DNA of 32,603 bases, taken from positions 1 through 32,603 of the forward strand of contig CAJQJX010000092.1 in assembly GCA_905478795.1 (NCBI GenBank). The letters are read 5' to 3'. Below the pieces are notes generated by a model that was given only the letters and a program-made list of their open reading frames with translations, was not told the origin of the DNA and ran no database searches. The DNA is from an uncultured Flavobacteriales bacterium (GTDB lineage Bacteria; Bacteroidota; Bacteroidia; Flavobacteriales_D; Sanyastnellaceae). Below are positions 1-9,302 of the stretch, piece after piece (the first letter of the stretch is position 1; the number at the start of each line of letters is the position of its first letter). The translations under genes and the position numbers were made by a program.

Positions 1-1080
1 TTGGTGCAGGTCTCACACCCGGTGGCGGTGATACAGGCTGCGTTGCTGGGGTCTGCGTAGTTGCAGGCGTTGGTATCAGAGCAGAGGTCACTGCTGTCAC
101 ACACGCCGTCGGAGTCCGAGTCGTTGGCATTTGTGCCTCCTGTTCCGTCATTGTTGGTGCAGGTCTCACACCCGGTGGCGGCGATACAGGCTGCGTTGCT
201 GGGGTCTGCATAGTTGCAGGCGTTGGTGTCAGAGCAGAGGTCTGTGCCGTCACACTCTCCGTCACCATCTGAGTCGAGAACTATGACGTCACCGGTTCCG
301 TCGTTGTTGGCGCAGGTCTCACACCCGGTTGGAGTGATACAGGCTGCGTTGCTGGTTTCAGCATAGTTACAGGCGCTGGTATCAAAACAGTTGTCACTGG
401 CGTCGGTGTCACACAACCCGTCATTGTCTGCGTCTACATCTAGATTGCCACAACCGCAAATTCCAGGTTCTGTTTTGGCAGGGTCGTTGGGACAGCCGTC
501 TGCAGAGTTGCAAGTGCTATCAGCGTCGTCGTCGTTGGCATCTGTGCCTCCGGTTCCGTCATTGTTGGTGCAGGTCTCACATCCGGACGGGATAATACAG
601 GCTGCATTGCTGACATCTGCATAGTTGCAGGCATTGGTGTTAAAACAGATGTCGCTTCCGTCGCTGTCACACAAGCCGTCATTGTCAACATCAACATCTA
701 CGTTGCCACAGCCACATGTTCCTGGAGCTATTTTGGCAGCGTCATTGGGACAGCCGTCTGCAGAGTTGCAAGTGCCATCAGCATCGTCGTCATTGGCGTT
801 GACGCCTCCGGTTCCGTCGTTGTTGGTGCAGGTCTCACATCCGGTGGGGATGATACAGGCTGCGTTGCCGACATCTGCATAATTACAGGCACTGGTGTTA
901 TAGCAGTTGTCGCTCCCATCGCTGTCACACAGGCCGTCATTGTCATTGTCTGTGTCAACAACGCCACAACCGCAGATTCCCGCCAATGCCTTGTTGGGAT
1001 CGTTCGGGCACTCATCTAGTGAATCACAGGTTCCATCGTCGTCGGCATCATTGTCCACGATTGTGCCTGTTCCAGTGCCA
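1..1080. repeat. Tandem coding repeats, 258-bp and 153-bp units
   Basis: Near-identical blocks recur inside the repeat protein. Taking the word ttggtgc/ttggcgc before 'aggtctcaca' as the marker, copies start at 1, 154, 307, 565 and 823. Spacing is therefore 153, 153, 258 and 258 bp, which is 51 or 86 codons, always in frame. The longer unit contains an additional CGCG/Asp-rich segment that the shorter unit lacks. A more diverged copy lies around 1085. Confidence 0.8.
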
Positions 1081-1976
1081 TCTGAGCAGGTCTCACAAAC
1101 ACCATCTAGTAGGAGACAAGCCGAATTGGCAGGATCTGCATAGTTGCAAGCTGCTGTGTTGGAGCAGTTGTCCCCACCATCGCAAAAGCCATCTCCGTCG
1201 GAGTCCGTGCCATCATTGGCGGGGGTGTTGTCGGCCAATGGCCCGAAACCGTCTACGCCAATGCTGCAGTCGTCGCAGCCGTCGTTGTCACTGTCTTCGC
1301 AAACCGTAGGATCAGTGGAGTCGTCGTCGTCGCCATCCGCTACGCCGTCGTTGTCGTCGTCTGTGTCTTCTGCATCGCAAATGCCGTCACTGTCTGTATC
1401 CGTTGCCGTGACGACCACGTTGAAGCTTGTACTGGCTGTTCTCCCGTTGACGTCTGTTGTGCTGTACGTGACAGTAGTTGTCCCAAAACTGAAGGAGTCT
1501 CCAGATGTGTGGGAACTGGACGTAGATGCAATGCCGCAATTGTCTACGGGACTAAGTGCTGGCCAAAACACTGCTGTGCTGCAAGCGCCGGGGTCTGCAG
1601 CTTGGGTGATGTCTCCAGGAACATCATCAAAAGAGGGGTCCTCATCGTCTGTAACGGAAATGAGGAAACTGCTCGCGGACAAGTTTCCGCTTTGGTCCAC
1701 AGCAGTGTAGGTCACCAGTGTGTTGCCCACGGCAAAGTAAGCTCCGGGGGAGGCTGTGCCCACAAAGGACATGAGCGCACAGTTGTCTGTCGCGGTTGGA
1801 ACCGTCCAAGTGGCGGTTGCACCGCAGTTACCGACGTCGGCACTGAGCACAATGTTGTTGGGCATGCCGGAAATAACCGGGTTCTCCGTGTCTGGAGAGC
1901 ATTGGGCCCATGTGGTCAAAGTGGATGACCCGAGGAAGAGTAGGCATAAGCCTAGGGAAGCGATGAAGAGGCGCAT
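1..1976 (-). CDS. Secreted HYR and Asp/Cys-rich repeat protein, C-terminus outside window
   Basis: I translated the minus strand from the ATG at 1976-1974; the frame stays open to the left edge (658 codons, no stop), so the gene is 3'-truncated by the window. Residues 1-24 form a signal peptide ending at WA|QC. About residues 25-190 look like two HYR-type immunoglobulin-like domains (each with a C..DNC pattern and a T-V-T-Y-x-x-x-D strand). From about residue 190 on the chain is rich in D-x-D-x-D-G segments like calcium-binding thrombospondin type 3 repeats, alternating with Cys motifs ACNYAD, GCETC and CGCG. The family is usually a cell-surface or secreted adhesin-like protein of Bacteroidota; a T9SS sorting domain would be expected at the missing C-terminus, which I infer but cannot see. 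The plus-strand open frames here are shadows of this gene. Confidence 0.85.
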   Translation of the reverse strand, partial: MRLFIASLGLCLLFLGSSTLTTWAQCSPDTENPVISGMPNNIVLSADVGNCGATATWTVPTATDNCALMSFVGTASPGAYFAVGNTLVTYTAVDQSGNLSASSFLISVTDDEDPSFDDVPGDITQAADPGACSTAVFWPALSPVDNCGIASTSSSHTSGDSFSFGTTTVTYSTTDVNGRTASTSFNVVVTATDTDSDGICDAEDTDDDNDGVADGDDDDSTDPTVCEDSDNDGCDDCSIGVDGFGPLADNTPANDGTDSDGDGFCDGGDNCSNTAACNYADPANSACLLLDGVCETCSDGTGTGTIVDNDADDDGTCDSLDECPNDPNKALAGICGCGVVDTDNDNDGLCDSDGSDNCYNTSACNYADVGNAACIIPTGCETCTNNDGTGGVNANDDDADGTCNSADGCPNDAAKIAPGTCGCGNVDVDVDNDGLCDSDGSDICFNTNACNYADVSNAACIIPSGCETCTNNDGTGGTDANDDDADSTCNSADGCPNDPAKTEPGICGCGNLDVDADNDGLCDTDASDNCFDTSACNYAETSNAACITPTGCETCANNDGTGDVIVLDSDGDGECDGTDLCSDTNACNYADPSNAACIAATGCETCTNNDGTGGTNANDSDSDGVCDSSDLCSDTNACNYADPSNAACITATGCETCT

Positions 1977-2099
1977 CGGTACAGAATTTGGCACTTGCAA
2001 ACTACTCCTAAGTCTGTATAACCAAGCATCTTTAGTCGGTCACAACGGGCTTTTTATCTATTTATACTCTCCGTCCACAAATTAAACGGGGCCAAAATG

Positions 2100-2126
2100 A
2101 AAAGCCCCGCTCAAGGCAGGGCTTTT
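2100..2126 (-). terminator. Rho-independent terminator after secDF
   Basis: An 8-bp inverted repeat, AAAAGCCC (2100-2107) and GGGCTTTT (2119-2126), lies 25 bp past the secDF stop on the minus strand. In that direction the stem ends in CTTTTCATTTT. It also separates secDF from the promoter region of the repeat-protein gene. Confidence 0.7.
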
Positions 2127-2150
2127 CGTGAGGATATAAAGGCGTTGATT

Positions 2151-5069
2151 TTACTGCGCTTTCTCGCGGCTCAAATCCACAACAGTTGGAGTGGCGATGA
2201 AGATGGAACTGTATGTTCCGACCACCACACCAATCATCAGTGCGAAGACGAATCCCTTGATGTTGTCGCCACCAAACAGGAAGATGGTCAGCAACACCAC
2301 AAATGTGGACAGAGAGGTGTTGATCGTACGGCTCAAAGTGCTGTTCAGAGCCAGATTAAAGACCTCTTCGCGGTCCTTTTTCTTGCCGTACAAGGTGAAA
2401 TACTCACGGATTCTGTCAAAGACGACCACCGTGTCGTTGATCGAGTAACCAATGACCGTGAGGATGGCAGCGATGAAGGCTTGGTCGATTTCCATTGTGA
2501 AGGGCAGAATGCCCCAGAAAATGCTGAAGAGTGACAGCACAATCAGAACATCGTGAATCATCGCGACCAAAGCTCCCAAACCGTATTGCCACTTTCGGAA
2601 TCGAATAAAGATGTACAAGAAGATGACGATCAACGAGAAGATGGTCGCATTTCCAGCACCTCTGCGGAAATCATCGCTAATGGTACCATCGACCTTATTG
2701 TATCGGTCTACCGTGTAGTCGAGGCCCAGCGTTCCAAGACCATCGGCCAAGGCTTGCTGTATGCGCTCGTCTTGGTCATCTGCTTCGCTGTCGATTAAGT
2801 AGTTCGACATGATGCGCACTTGGCTGTCACTCTCCTTGGTTTGTACCAAGGGGTTGCCTGGTGTGCCCTCTTCGGTAAAGGCCACGCTCAAGGCATCCCT
2901 GACTTGCTGCACATCGACAGTTTCGGAAAACGAAACATCAAACGTGGTGCCTCCAGAGAATTCAACGCCATAGTTGAGGCCCTTTGTGGAAAGGCTGGCC
3001 ATACCACCTGCAATCACGAGTGCACTCACGATGTAGGCCATCTTGCGACGTGCGATAAAGGGTATTGCCGTGTTGGTGAACCAATTCTCGGTCAGCTTGG
3101 ATGAGAAAGACATGCCCTTCTTGCTGTCCATCCGGCTGTAGAACACCAAGCGGGTCAGGACAATCGCACTGAACAACGAAGTGAAAATACCGACGATCAA
3201 GGTTGTCGCGAATCCTCGAATCGCACCGCTACCAAAGCTGTAGAGGATGATCGCCGTCAACAACGTGGTGATGTTGGCGTCGATAATGGCGCTGTACGCT
3301 TTGCTGTATCCCTCTTTAACTGCTCCGGCGAGGCCTTTTCCTGCGCGCAGTTCTTCTCGAATGCGCTCATAGATCAAAACGTTCGCGTCCACGGCCATAC
3401 CGATGGTCAAGACGATACCCGCGATTCCAGGCAAGGTCAAGGCAGCTCCGAGAGACGCCAGTGCGCCAATCAAGAAGAAGAGGTTGGCGATCAAGGCAAT
3501 GTTGCTGACCACACCTGCACCTCTGTAGTAGAAGATCATGTAGACCAAAACCACGAGCAGCGCAAAAACGAAAGAGCTCAGGCCGGCACGGATGTTCTCT
3601 TCTCCAAGCTGAGGTCCAACAGAGACCTCGTCCACGATGCGGGCTGGGGCAGGGAGTGATCCTGCTTTGAGCAAGCTGGCCAAGTCTTCTGCTTCAATGA
3701 GCTTCTGTTCGGCTGATTGGCCTGTACCAAAGCTGATTTGAGAGCGGCCATTCAAAATGGCACTGTTCACGTTTGGAGCAGAGAAAACAAGGTTGTCCAA
3801 AACGACAGCCACGGCGCGGTTGTTGTCGGCGGACGCGGCCTTGGTCATCTGTCCCCAGACGGAGGCGCCTTCCCCGTTCATCGTCATGTTGCAGACAATG
3901 TCACCGATTTCGTCGTATCCCACGCGGGCATCGACGATGCTTTTGCCGTCAAGCTTGGCCTTTCCACGACCGCTCTGGTCTTGGATGGCGTAAAGGGTGG
4001 ACACGCCGCCCTCTGCTTTCGCACTCCACAACAGGCGCAGGTCGGTGCCGAGTGCTGTGCGCACTTCGGGCATTTGGAGGACATCGTTCACCTTGCCTGT
4101 ATCTGCTTCTACGGCAAAACCAACGATACTCGTCTTGGCTTGCTGGTTGGGCTGCATGACTGCAAACAGGGGGTTCTTTGCCCGAAGGGTTTCTGTGTCG
4201 AGTGTGCTGTCAGCTGGAGCACCTTCGCCAAAAAGGTCAGGGCGCAACGCACGTCCTGCAGCATTATTCGCGTCAGCGATGCGCTGCACGACTTCGTCAT
4301 TGAACCACGTTTCCCAGAATTCGAGGTTGGCGGTGGACTTCAATTGCTTCCGAGCACGTGCAGGATCATCAATGCCTGGCAATTCGACCAGAATCCTTCC
4401 GCTGAAGGACAGCTTCTGGACATTGGGTTGCGCCACACCGAGTTGGTCAATCCTCTTTCGGATGATGTTCTCGGTATTGTTGATGGCAGTCTCTGCCTCG
4501 GCGCGGAGGATGGAGAGGACCTCTTCATCGGTGCTCTTCTGTGGGAAGAGGTCAGGGCTCTCCATGTTGTAGAAGATGCGCCAGAGTGTACCCTCTGAGC
4601 CATTCGCAGCCCAGGCTTGTCCAAAGAGTGTGACGAAATCTGCATTGGAACTTCTCCTTGCAGCTTTTGCTTGCGCAATGGATTGACGGAACGAATCTTC
4701 CGTGCTGTAATCCGCCAAGGCGATGAACAAATCTGGAATGGACACCTCGAGGGTGACGCTCATGCCACCACGGAGGTCAAGACCAAGGTTGAGCTCGCGC
4801 TCCTTGGCTTCCTTGTAGGACTTTCCAAAAATGGGGACGATGGCTGAGTCACCCTTTACACGGAGGTAGGTTTTGGCCTCCTCTGCGGCGGTGGCATCGA
4901 ATGCATCCTCGGAGATTGTGCCCGCGGCGAGCATTTGTTCTGCTTCGTAGACGCCCTGCTGCTGTGCCTCTTTCTCAAACTGACTTGAGAAGTAGTTGAA
5001 GCTCAACGTGTACAGGGTGGCCAATGCGAGCAGCACCGTAAAGATTAAGACGGCACTCTTATTCTGCAT
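2151..5069 (-). CDS. secDF: Protein translocase SecDF (fused SecD-SecF)
   Basis: This 972-residue protein is an inner-membrane proton-driven accessory of the SecYEG translocon that helps pull exported proteins out on the periplasmic side. SecD and SecF are fused, as is usual in Bacteroidota. TM1 is at about residues 8-27, followed by LGLDLRGG at 95-102, the SecD hallmark. A long periplasmic region follows, then a first bundle of membrane helices with GMAVDANVLIYERIREE. The SecF half begins with a helix before NYGVEFSGGT and has a second bundle with the equivalent YSINDTVVVFDRIRE signature. Length and order fit a complete protein. It is a single-gene unit with its own terminator and a candidate -7 box upstream. 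The many secreted T9SS proteins in this window would be its clients. Confidence 0.97.
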   Translation of the reverse strand: MQNKSAVLIFTVLLALATLYTLSFNYFSSQFEKEAQQQGVYEAEQMLAAGTISEDAFDATAAEEAKTYLRVKGDSAIVPIFGKSYKEAKERELNLGLDLRGGMSVTLEVSIPDLFIALADYSTEDSFRQSIAQAKAARRSSNADFVTLFGQAWAANGSEGTLWRIFYNMESPDLFPQKSTDEEVLSILRAEAETAINNTENIIRKRIDQLGVAQPNVQKLSFSGRILVELPGIDDPARARKQLKSTANLEFWETWFNDEVVQRIADANNAAGRALRPDLFGEGAPADSTLDTETLRAKNPLFAVMQPNQQAKTSIVGFAVEADTGKVNDVLQMPEVRTALGTDLRLLWSAKAEGGVSTLYAIQDQSGRGKAKLDGKSIVDARVGYDEIGDIVCNMTMNGEGASVWGQMTKAASADNNRAVAVVLDNLVFSAPNVNSAILNGRSQISFGTGQSAEQKLIEAEDLASLLKAGSLPAPARIVDEVSVGPQLGEENIRAGLSSFVFALLVVLVYMIFYYRGAGVVSNIALIANLFFLIGALASLGAALTLPGIAGIVLTIGMAVDANVLIYERIREELRAGKGLAGAVKEGYSKAYSAIIDANITTLLTAIILYSFGSGAIRGFATTLIVGIFTSLFSAIVLTRLVFYSRMDSKKGMSFSSKLTENWFTNTAIPFIARRKMAYIVSALVIAGGMASLSTKGLNYGVEFSGGTTFDVSFSETVDVQQVRDALSVAFTEEGTPGNPLVQTKESDSQVRIMSNYLIDSEADDQDERIQQALADGLGTLGLDYTVDRYNKVDGTISDDFRRGAGNATIFSLIVIFLYIFIRFRKWQYGLGALVAMIHDVLIVLSLFSIFWGILPFTMEIDQAFIAAILTVIGYSINDTVVVFDRIREYFTLYGKKKDREEVFNLALNSTLSRTINTSLSTFVVLLTIFLFGGDNIKGFVFALMIGVVVGTYSSIFIATPTVVDLSREKAQ

Positions 5070-5093
5070 GGTTCAGGTGTTTTTGAAGGTGCG

Positions 5094-5101
5094 CAAAGAT
5101 A
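5094..5101 (-). promoter_or_regulatory. secDF: Candidate -7 box of secDF
   Basis: The minus strand reads TATCTTTG followed by C, a perfect match to the Bacteroidota -7 consensus TAnnTTTG, 24 nt before the secDF ATG. I did not find a convincing -33 TTG at the usual 17-19 nt spacing. Confidence 0.45.
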
Positions 5102-5169
5102 GATAAAACCGGTCGGCCTGAACGGCAGGTTCTACCAATGGGCAGGGGGTTTGGATTAACTTCGCCAAC

Positions 5170-5904
5170 ATGGGGCAAGCACTCGGTTTTCGAGGACGGA
5201 CAATACGCTGCGCAAGCGCAAGGGGTTACACGTCTCTCAAAGTTTTTTCCTTGGCGGTCATGGCGGGCCTGTTTTTTGTCGCTCCATCTCTACAAGCGCA
5301 GTCGGTACAATTGGCTGTCATGCAGTACAAAGGCGGTGGTGATTGGTATTCCAACCCCACGAGTGTCCCCAATTTGGTCACCTTTTGTAATGAGCAATTG
5401 GGGACGCGCATTGATGAGGAAGTCCCCTACGTTGAAGTGGGGTCTCCGGCCTTGTTCAATTACCCCTTCGTTCACATGACAGGTCATGGCAATGTGGTTT
5501 TTAGTCCTTCGGAGGCTCGGAATCTCAGAACGTGGCTCGAAGCGGGCGGTTTCTTGCACATCAGCGATAACTACGGAATGGATGTCTTTGTGCGCAAAGA
5601 GATGGGCAAGGTGTTTCCAAACCTCGACTGGGTAGAGTTGCCATTTGAGCATCCCGTGTATCACGCTGCGTTCGACTTTGAAGACGGGCCTCCAAAAATC
5701 CACGAGCACGATGGCGATGCTGCACAGGGTTTTGGCCTGCTGTTGGACGGTCGGTTGGTGTGCTATTATGATGTAGAGTCCGACCTCGGCGACGGATGGG
5801 AGGACTATGCTGTTCACCGCGACCCGGAAGCCGTGCGCCGCAGGGCCCTCGAAATGGGGGCCAATCTGGTCACTTTTGCCATGAAGGGCGGAAGGGACGA
5901 TTGA
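5170..5904 (+). CDS. DUF4159 domain protein, exported
   Basis: This 244-residue protein is of the DUF4159 family, whose function is not established; the fold is related to class I glutamine amidotransferase-like domains and members often accompany envelope or MoxR-type loci. Visible hallmarks are MQYKGGGDWYSNP near the mature N-terminus, FVHMTGHGN, RTWLEAGGFLHISDNYG and DWVELPFEHPVYH. A signal-peptide-like segment (LKVFSLAVMAGLFFVAPSLQAQ) ends at about residue 44. The ATG at 5170 gives a long basic pre-segment; the in-frame ATG at 5260 would give a shorter leader without positive charge, so the true start is uncertain. It is convergent with the M61 peptidase gene, and the two stop codons abut (5904/5905). 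Confidence 0.85.
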   Translation: MGQALGFRGRTIRCASARGYTSLKVFSLAVMAGLFFVAPSLQAQSVQLAVMQYKGGGDWYSNPTSVPNLVTFCNEQLGTRIDEEVPYVEVGSPALFNYPFVHMTGHGNVVFSPSEARNLRTWLEAGGFLHISDNYGMDVFVRKEMGKVFPNLDWVELPFEHPVYHAAFDFEDGPPKIHEHDGDAAQGFGLLLDGRLVCYYDVESDLGDGWEDYAVHRDPEAVRRRALEMGANLVTFAMKGGRDD

Positions 5905-7581
5905 TTATCCTGGAAAGACCGAGAGGATTGGACGGGCAAAGCAGCCCGTTCCTTCTGGAAGTGCGGCGGTGTCTTTTTCAGGATGAACTGCATCCCTGAG
6001 CCATGATATGTTCAACTGGCCCTGGTGCTCATCGGTGGATTGGATCACATCTCCCCGGCGCAAGCCCACATTCCAAGCTGGGCTTCCCGGCCAACAGACT
6101 TTGACCTCGGTTCGTCCCTCTCTTCCCTTGCCGCAAAGCGCTCCGCAACGGGCCAATGGGTCTTTGTGCGGCTCTAAAAGGGCCTGGACGCCCTGATGGA
6201 GTAGCGCGTCAACCAGCGCGGGCCAAGTGTCTTCTGTTCCGTCACAGAATGCCGTGCGGAGATCAGTGATCTCTTGAGCGCCTTCTGGGCCGCGTTGACC
6301 CGCGCGGCGTTCTAACGTCTTCCACCAAGTGGTTTCGTCCAAGCTGCGATGGCCTTGTGGCCCCGCCAATTCTGCTACAGCATCGACCAGCCATCCTCCA
6401 CCAGCGCGGTTCAAGGCAACATCGCAGAGAAAGGCGAGGACCGCACCCTCGACGTATATATTACCGCGGCGGTGCGGAACTCCTATCTCGTAACCATCGA
6501 GCCATGTGTCGTAGCTGCTGTCGGCGACGGAAGTTTCCAAGCGGCCCGGATTCCAAAGGTGCCGGGTGAGCAGTTTTTCGAAGCGGCGGAGCCAGCCTTC
6601 CATTTCAATGACGCCAGACTCAAGCAGGAAGATGTCGCCCAAATAAGTGGTCACGCCTTCTGCGATGTAGCCCATTCGGCTTGGTGACGCCTGAGAGAAA
6701 TCATAAGGCATCCATTCCTTTGGTCTCAGTCGTTTGACGTTCCAAGTGTGGACGAGTTCATGGCTGGCAATATCCAGCACCTCTTCATACCCTGCAGATG
6801 GGGCTCCAGCTTCGTTCGTGATGCCGTTGGACGGCCCCCAAGCGATGACGGTTGAGGCCTCGTGCTCAACGCCATGGCGGGCTTGAAACTCTGGAAACAA
6901 GTACAGGAAATGGTATTCTGGAACAGGGAGCCAGCCAAAAGCGGCCATTTGGCTTTCGGTGAACTTTCTGTGGGCTTCCACAAAAGCGGCGGTGTCAAAA
7001 TGCCGTTGTCCCCACACATGGACGTGGAAGGGGTGCTCAGCCACGGTGTATTCGCCGTGCCAAAGGTCTTCTGTGGGGGCGGCGATCCAGGGGTTGTCCA
7101 TCAGATGCTGCATGCCCTCCGCATGAAGTTGCCTGCCGTTGGGCGCCCGGCTTGACAGCAACGCAGTGGCCACCTGCCAATCGTTTGGGATGTCGGGCAT
7201 GTTCACGGTAACGGGGGTTTCCGTGAGGTCGGGATGATAGACGAGGCAGTTGACAGGATTGACATACAACAAGGTGTCGTCGCACCAAGTGCTCCCGGCG
7301 TCAAGGCGTGCGGCTGTGAAGCAGTACCGGACGGTCACCGGCTCTGTTTCCTTTGAATCGGCATGACAATGCCACATGTGAAGGCTTCCTTTTTGCAAGG
7401 GCTGCCAAGCGCTGCCGACCCACTGTTCCATGCGCCGGACTAGGCGGCCAAAGTCGCCCCTTTCATAGCGGCCAGGACGCCACATGGGCAAATGAACGCG
7501 GTCGGTACCGCAGGGGAATTGCGCTTGAATCAGGAGTTCGTGCCGGTCTTGACGCGAAACGCTGTAGTGGATGCCGTCCAT
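5905..7581 (-). CDS. M61 family metallopeptidase (glycyl aminopeptidase-like)
   Basis: A 558-residue zinc peptidase of family M61. The catalytic HExxH is HELVH, with His274, Glu275 and His278, followed by TWNVKRLRP, which is typical of the family. GYIAEGVTTYLGD some 30 residues later supplies the third zinc ligand (Glu). The N-terminal beta domain has the usual MWRPGRYE motif, and the C-terminal part has a PDZ-like stretch (WPGSPAWNVGLRRGDVI). There is no signal peptide at the chosen ATG, so it is probably cytoplasmic. Family members trim N-terminal Gly/Ala from peptides. It is the last gene of the minus-strand run and starts 4 bp after the PafA-like stop codon, suggesting cotranscription. 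Confidence 0.93.
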   Translation of the reverse strand: MDGIHYSVSRQDRHELLIQAQFPCGTDRVHLPMWRPGRYERGDFGRLVRRMEQWVGSAWQPLQKGSLHMWHCHADSKETEPVTVRYCFTAARLDAGSTWCDDTLLYVNPVNCLVYHPDLTETPVTVNMPDIPNDWQVATALLSSRAPNGRQLHAEGMQHLMDNPWIAAPTEDLWHGEYTVAEHPFHVHVWGQRHFDTAAFVEAHRKFTESQMAAFGWLPVPEYHFLYLFPEFQARHGVEHEASTVIAWGPSNGITNEAGAPSAGYEEVLDIASHELVHTWNVKRLRPKEWMPYDFSQASPSRMGYIAEGVTTYLGDIFLLESGVIEMEGWLRRFEKLLTRHLWNPGRLETSVADSSYDTWLDGYEIGVPHRRGNIYVEGAVLAFLCDVALNRAGGGWLVDAVAELAGPQGHRSLDETTWWKTLERRAGQRGPEGAQEITDLRTAFCDGTEDTWPALVDALLHQGVQALLEPHKDPLARCGALCGKGREGRTEVKVCWPGSPAWNVGLRRGDVIQSTDEHQGQLNISWLRDAVHPEKDTAALPEGTGCFARPILSVFPG

Positions 7582-7585
7582 AGGG

Positions 7586-9277
7586 TCAGTCGAAAAGGGC
7601 TGGCATGGGCTTTCCAGTGCACCCGCTGGGGCGGGGGAAGCCCAACAATGCAGAAAGCGTAGGGGCGATGTCTCGGATTTCTGTCCGGGTATAGGTCACC
7701 CCTTGCGGAACGCCGGGTCCCATAATGAGGAAGGGGACGTGGGTGTCATAGGCGTATGGGCTGCCGTGGCTTGTGCCCGTCCGGCTATATTCAAGGTATC
7801 CGGGTTTGAGCAAAACGATGACATCGCCCGAGTAGAGGGAGTGCCACCCTCTTTGGATGTTGGCTTCGGCGCCTTCTAGGTACGTACTTCCCCTCAGGTC
7901 GGCTGCAGTCATGACCTTTTGTACTTCGGGAAATTCGGCAGCGGTGGCGGCGACAAACCGGGCGACTTCGTCGGCGTCGATGCCTTCTTGGCGGAGAACA
8001 GCCCGGTTCAAAAAGAATTGGTCGTTGTCATATTCTCGGATGATGTCGCTGCGCCCAAAACGCGCAGCAACAGCGGCATAAACGGCGGCCTTCATGGGCT
8101 CAGGGTTCCAGTAATCCACAGGCAAGCCCCGATTTTTCTCGAGCCCGGGTACCGTGACGGCGCCATGATCGGCGGTCAAAAAGGCGGTCCATTGTCCGGT
8201 TCCGATTTGGGTGTCCAACCTGTCGAATAAGCGGCTCAATTGATCATCTAGTCGCCGATAGGTGTCTTCTGTTTCCATCGCATGTGCACCAAACTTGTGG
8301 CCTACATAATCTGTGCTGCTGAAGGACAGCGCGAGGACATCGGGAACGTCATCGGAACCCAGTTCCTCAGCGTCGATTGCGGCGAGTGCAAAGTCCACGA
8401 GCAAAGTATTGCCGTGCGGTGTGCCTTTAATGATGTCTTGTCCCCCGTTGCCTTCCTCGAGGGCCAACAAATCATAGGGAAAGGTCGGACGTTCACCACC
8501 GCGCCAAACGCCTTCATAAGGCGTATTGTCTGCCATACTGCCCGCATAAGATTCGGGAGCATCTCGGAGGGACCAACCCTCGGCGAGCAACTTCTCCAAG
8601 TTGTTGGATTTGTTGAATTGGCGCACCCATTTGGGAAGGGACTCCATGTAGTGTGTGCTGCTGATAAACTGACCGGATGAGACCCAATAGGCGGCATCGG
8701 CAGCGTGGCCGGCGGGGAGGATTGCGCCGCGGTCTTTCATGCTGGCGCCCATCACTTTAGGTTGGGCACCTTCTCGCTGGGAGAAGTGGAGTTTGAATTC
8801 GTCGGCCCATGTGCTGGCGTGCAGCTTTCCTGGAGACATTTGTCCTGCTGTTCCGGGGTCGATGCCGGCCATGCCCACGGGCTGCACTGCAGTGTCTTCT
8901 ACGCAATACACTTTGCTGCCTGTTTCTCGCGAAAACCAGTTGTTGCCAATGATGCCGTGCACAGCAGGAGTTGTTCCGGTGGCAATGCTGGCGTGTCCGG
9001 GCCCTGTGTATGTTGGAGCATAGCTAAAGTGGTGATCCAACCCGGCAAATCCCTCATTGAAGAACCGCTTGAACCCCCCGTCTCCAAAGCCCTTGGCATA
9101 GCGTGTCAGGTAGTCGGCCCGCATTTGGTCTACGGTGATGGCCACCACCAGTTTTGGAGGCTGATTTTCGGTCGTGAAGCCTAGGGGTTGCTGTGCCAAA
9201 ACGGCGTTCAAGGAGGGGGGAGTCCACAGGCCGAGCAACAGGAGCAGAAAGGGTGGGAGGGCAAATTTGGTCGACAT
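7586..9277 (-). CDS. pafA: PafA-like alkaline phosphatase, secreted
   Basis: A 563-residue alkaline phosphatase superfamily phosphomonoesterase, periplasmic. I chose the ATG at 9277 because it begins a proper signal peptide (MSTKFALPPFLLLLLG.. to AQQ); an upstream ATG at 9346 would overlap crcB. Active-site residues line up by spacing with PafA of Elizabethkingia: Asp50 (AITVDQMR), nucleophile Thr91 (PTYTGPGHAS), Asn112 (IIGNNWF), and Lys181/Arg183 in SMKDRGAILPAGH. The later DYVGH, TADHGA and SHGSPY motifs complete the two-metal site. PafA enzymes use Thr rather than Ser and hydrolyse a wide range of phosphate monoesters, being active without phosphate starvation control in some Bacteroidota. 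The gene sits in a minus-strand run with another phosphatase and CrcB. Confidence 0.9.
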   Translation of the reverse strand: MSTKFALPPFLLLLLGLWTPPSLNAVLAQQPLGFTTENQPPKLVVAITVDQMRADYLTRYAKGFGDGGFKRFFNEGFAGLDHHFSYAPTYTGPGHASIATGTTPAVHGIIGNNWFSRETGSKVYCVEDTAVQPVGMAGIDPGTAGQMSPGKLHASTWADEFKLHFSQREGAQPKVMGASMKDRGAILPAGHAADAAYWVSSGQFISSTHYMESLPKWVRQFNKSNNLEKLLAEGWSLRDAPESYAGSMADNTPYEGVWRGGERPTFPYDLLALEEGNGGQDIIKGTPHGNTLLVDFALAAIDAEELGSDDVPDVLALSFSSTDYVGHKFGAHAMETEDTYRRLDDQLSRLFDRLDTQIGTGQWTAFLTADHGAVTVPGLEKNRGLPVDYWNPEPMKAAVYAAVAARFGRSDIIREYDNDQFFLNRAVLRQEGIDADEVARFVAATAAEFPEVQKVMTAADLRGSTYLEGAEANIQRGWHSLYSGDVIVLLKPGYLEYSRTGTSHGSPYAYDTHVPFLIMGPGVPQGVTYTRTEIRDIAPTLSALLGFPRPSGCTGKPMPALFD

Positions 9278-9302
9278 GAAAGAAGGGGATTCGGCACCGA
9301 AT

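Noticed and set aside
1-1080. Regularly spaced repeats that might be a CRISPR array
   Set aside because: The units are 153 or 258 bp, always in frame, and continuous coding sequence on the minus strand.
391-1710. Plus-strand open frames over the repeat region
   Set aside because: They lie antisense to a single long minus-strand frame with a signal peptide and domain pattern; the proteins are low-complexity Ser/Leu shadows repeated with the DNA repeat.
3717-4598. A 293-codon plus-strand frame
   Set aside because: It is antisense to the conserved SecD part of secDF and shows no domain pattern.
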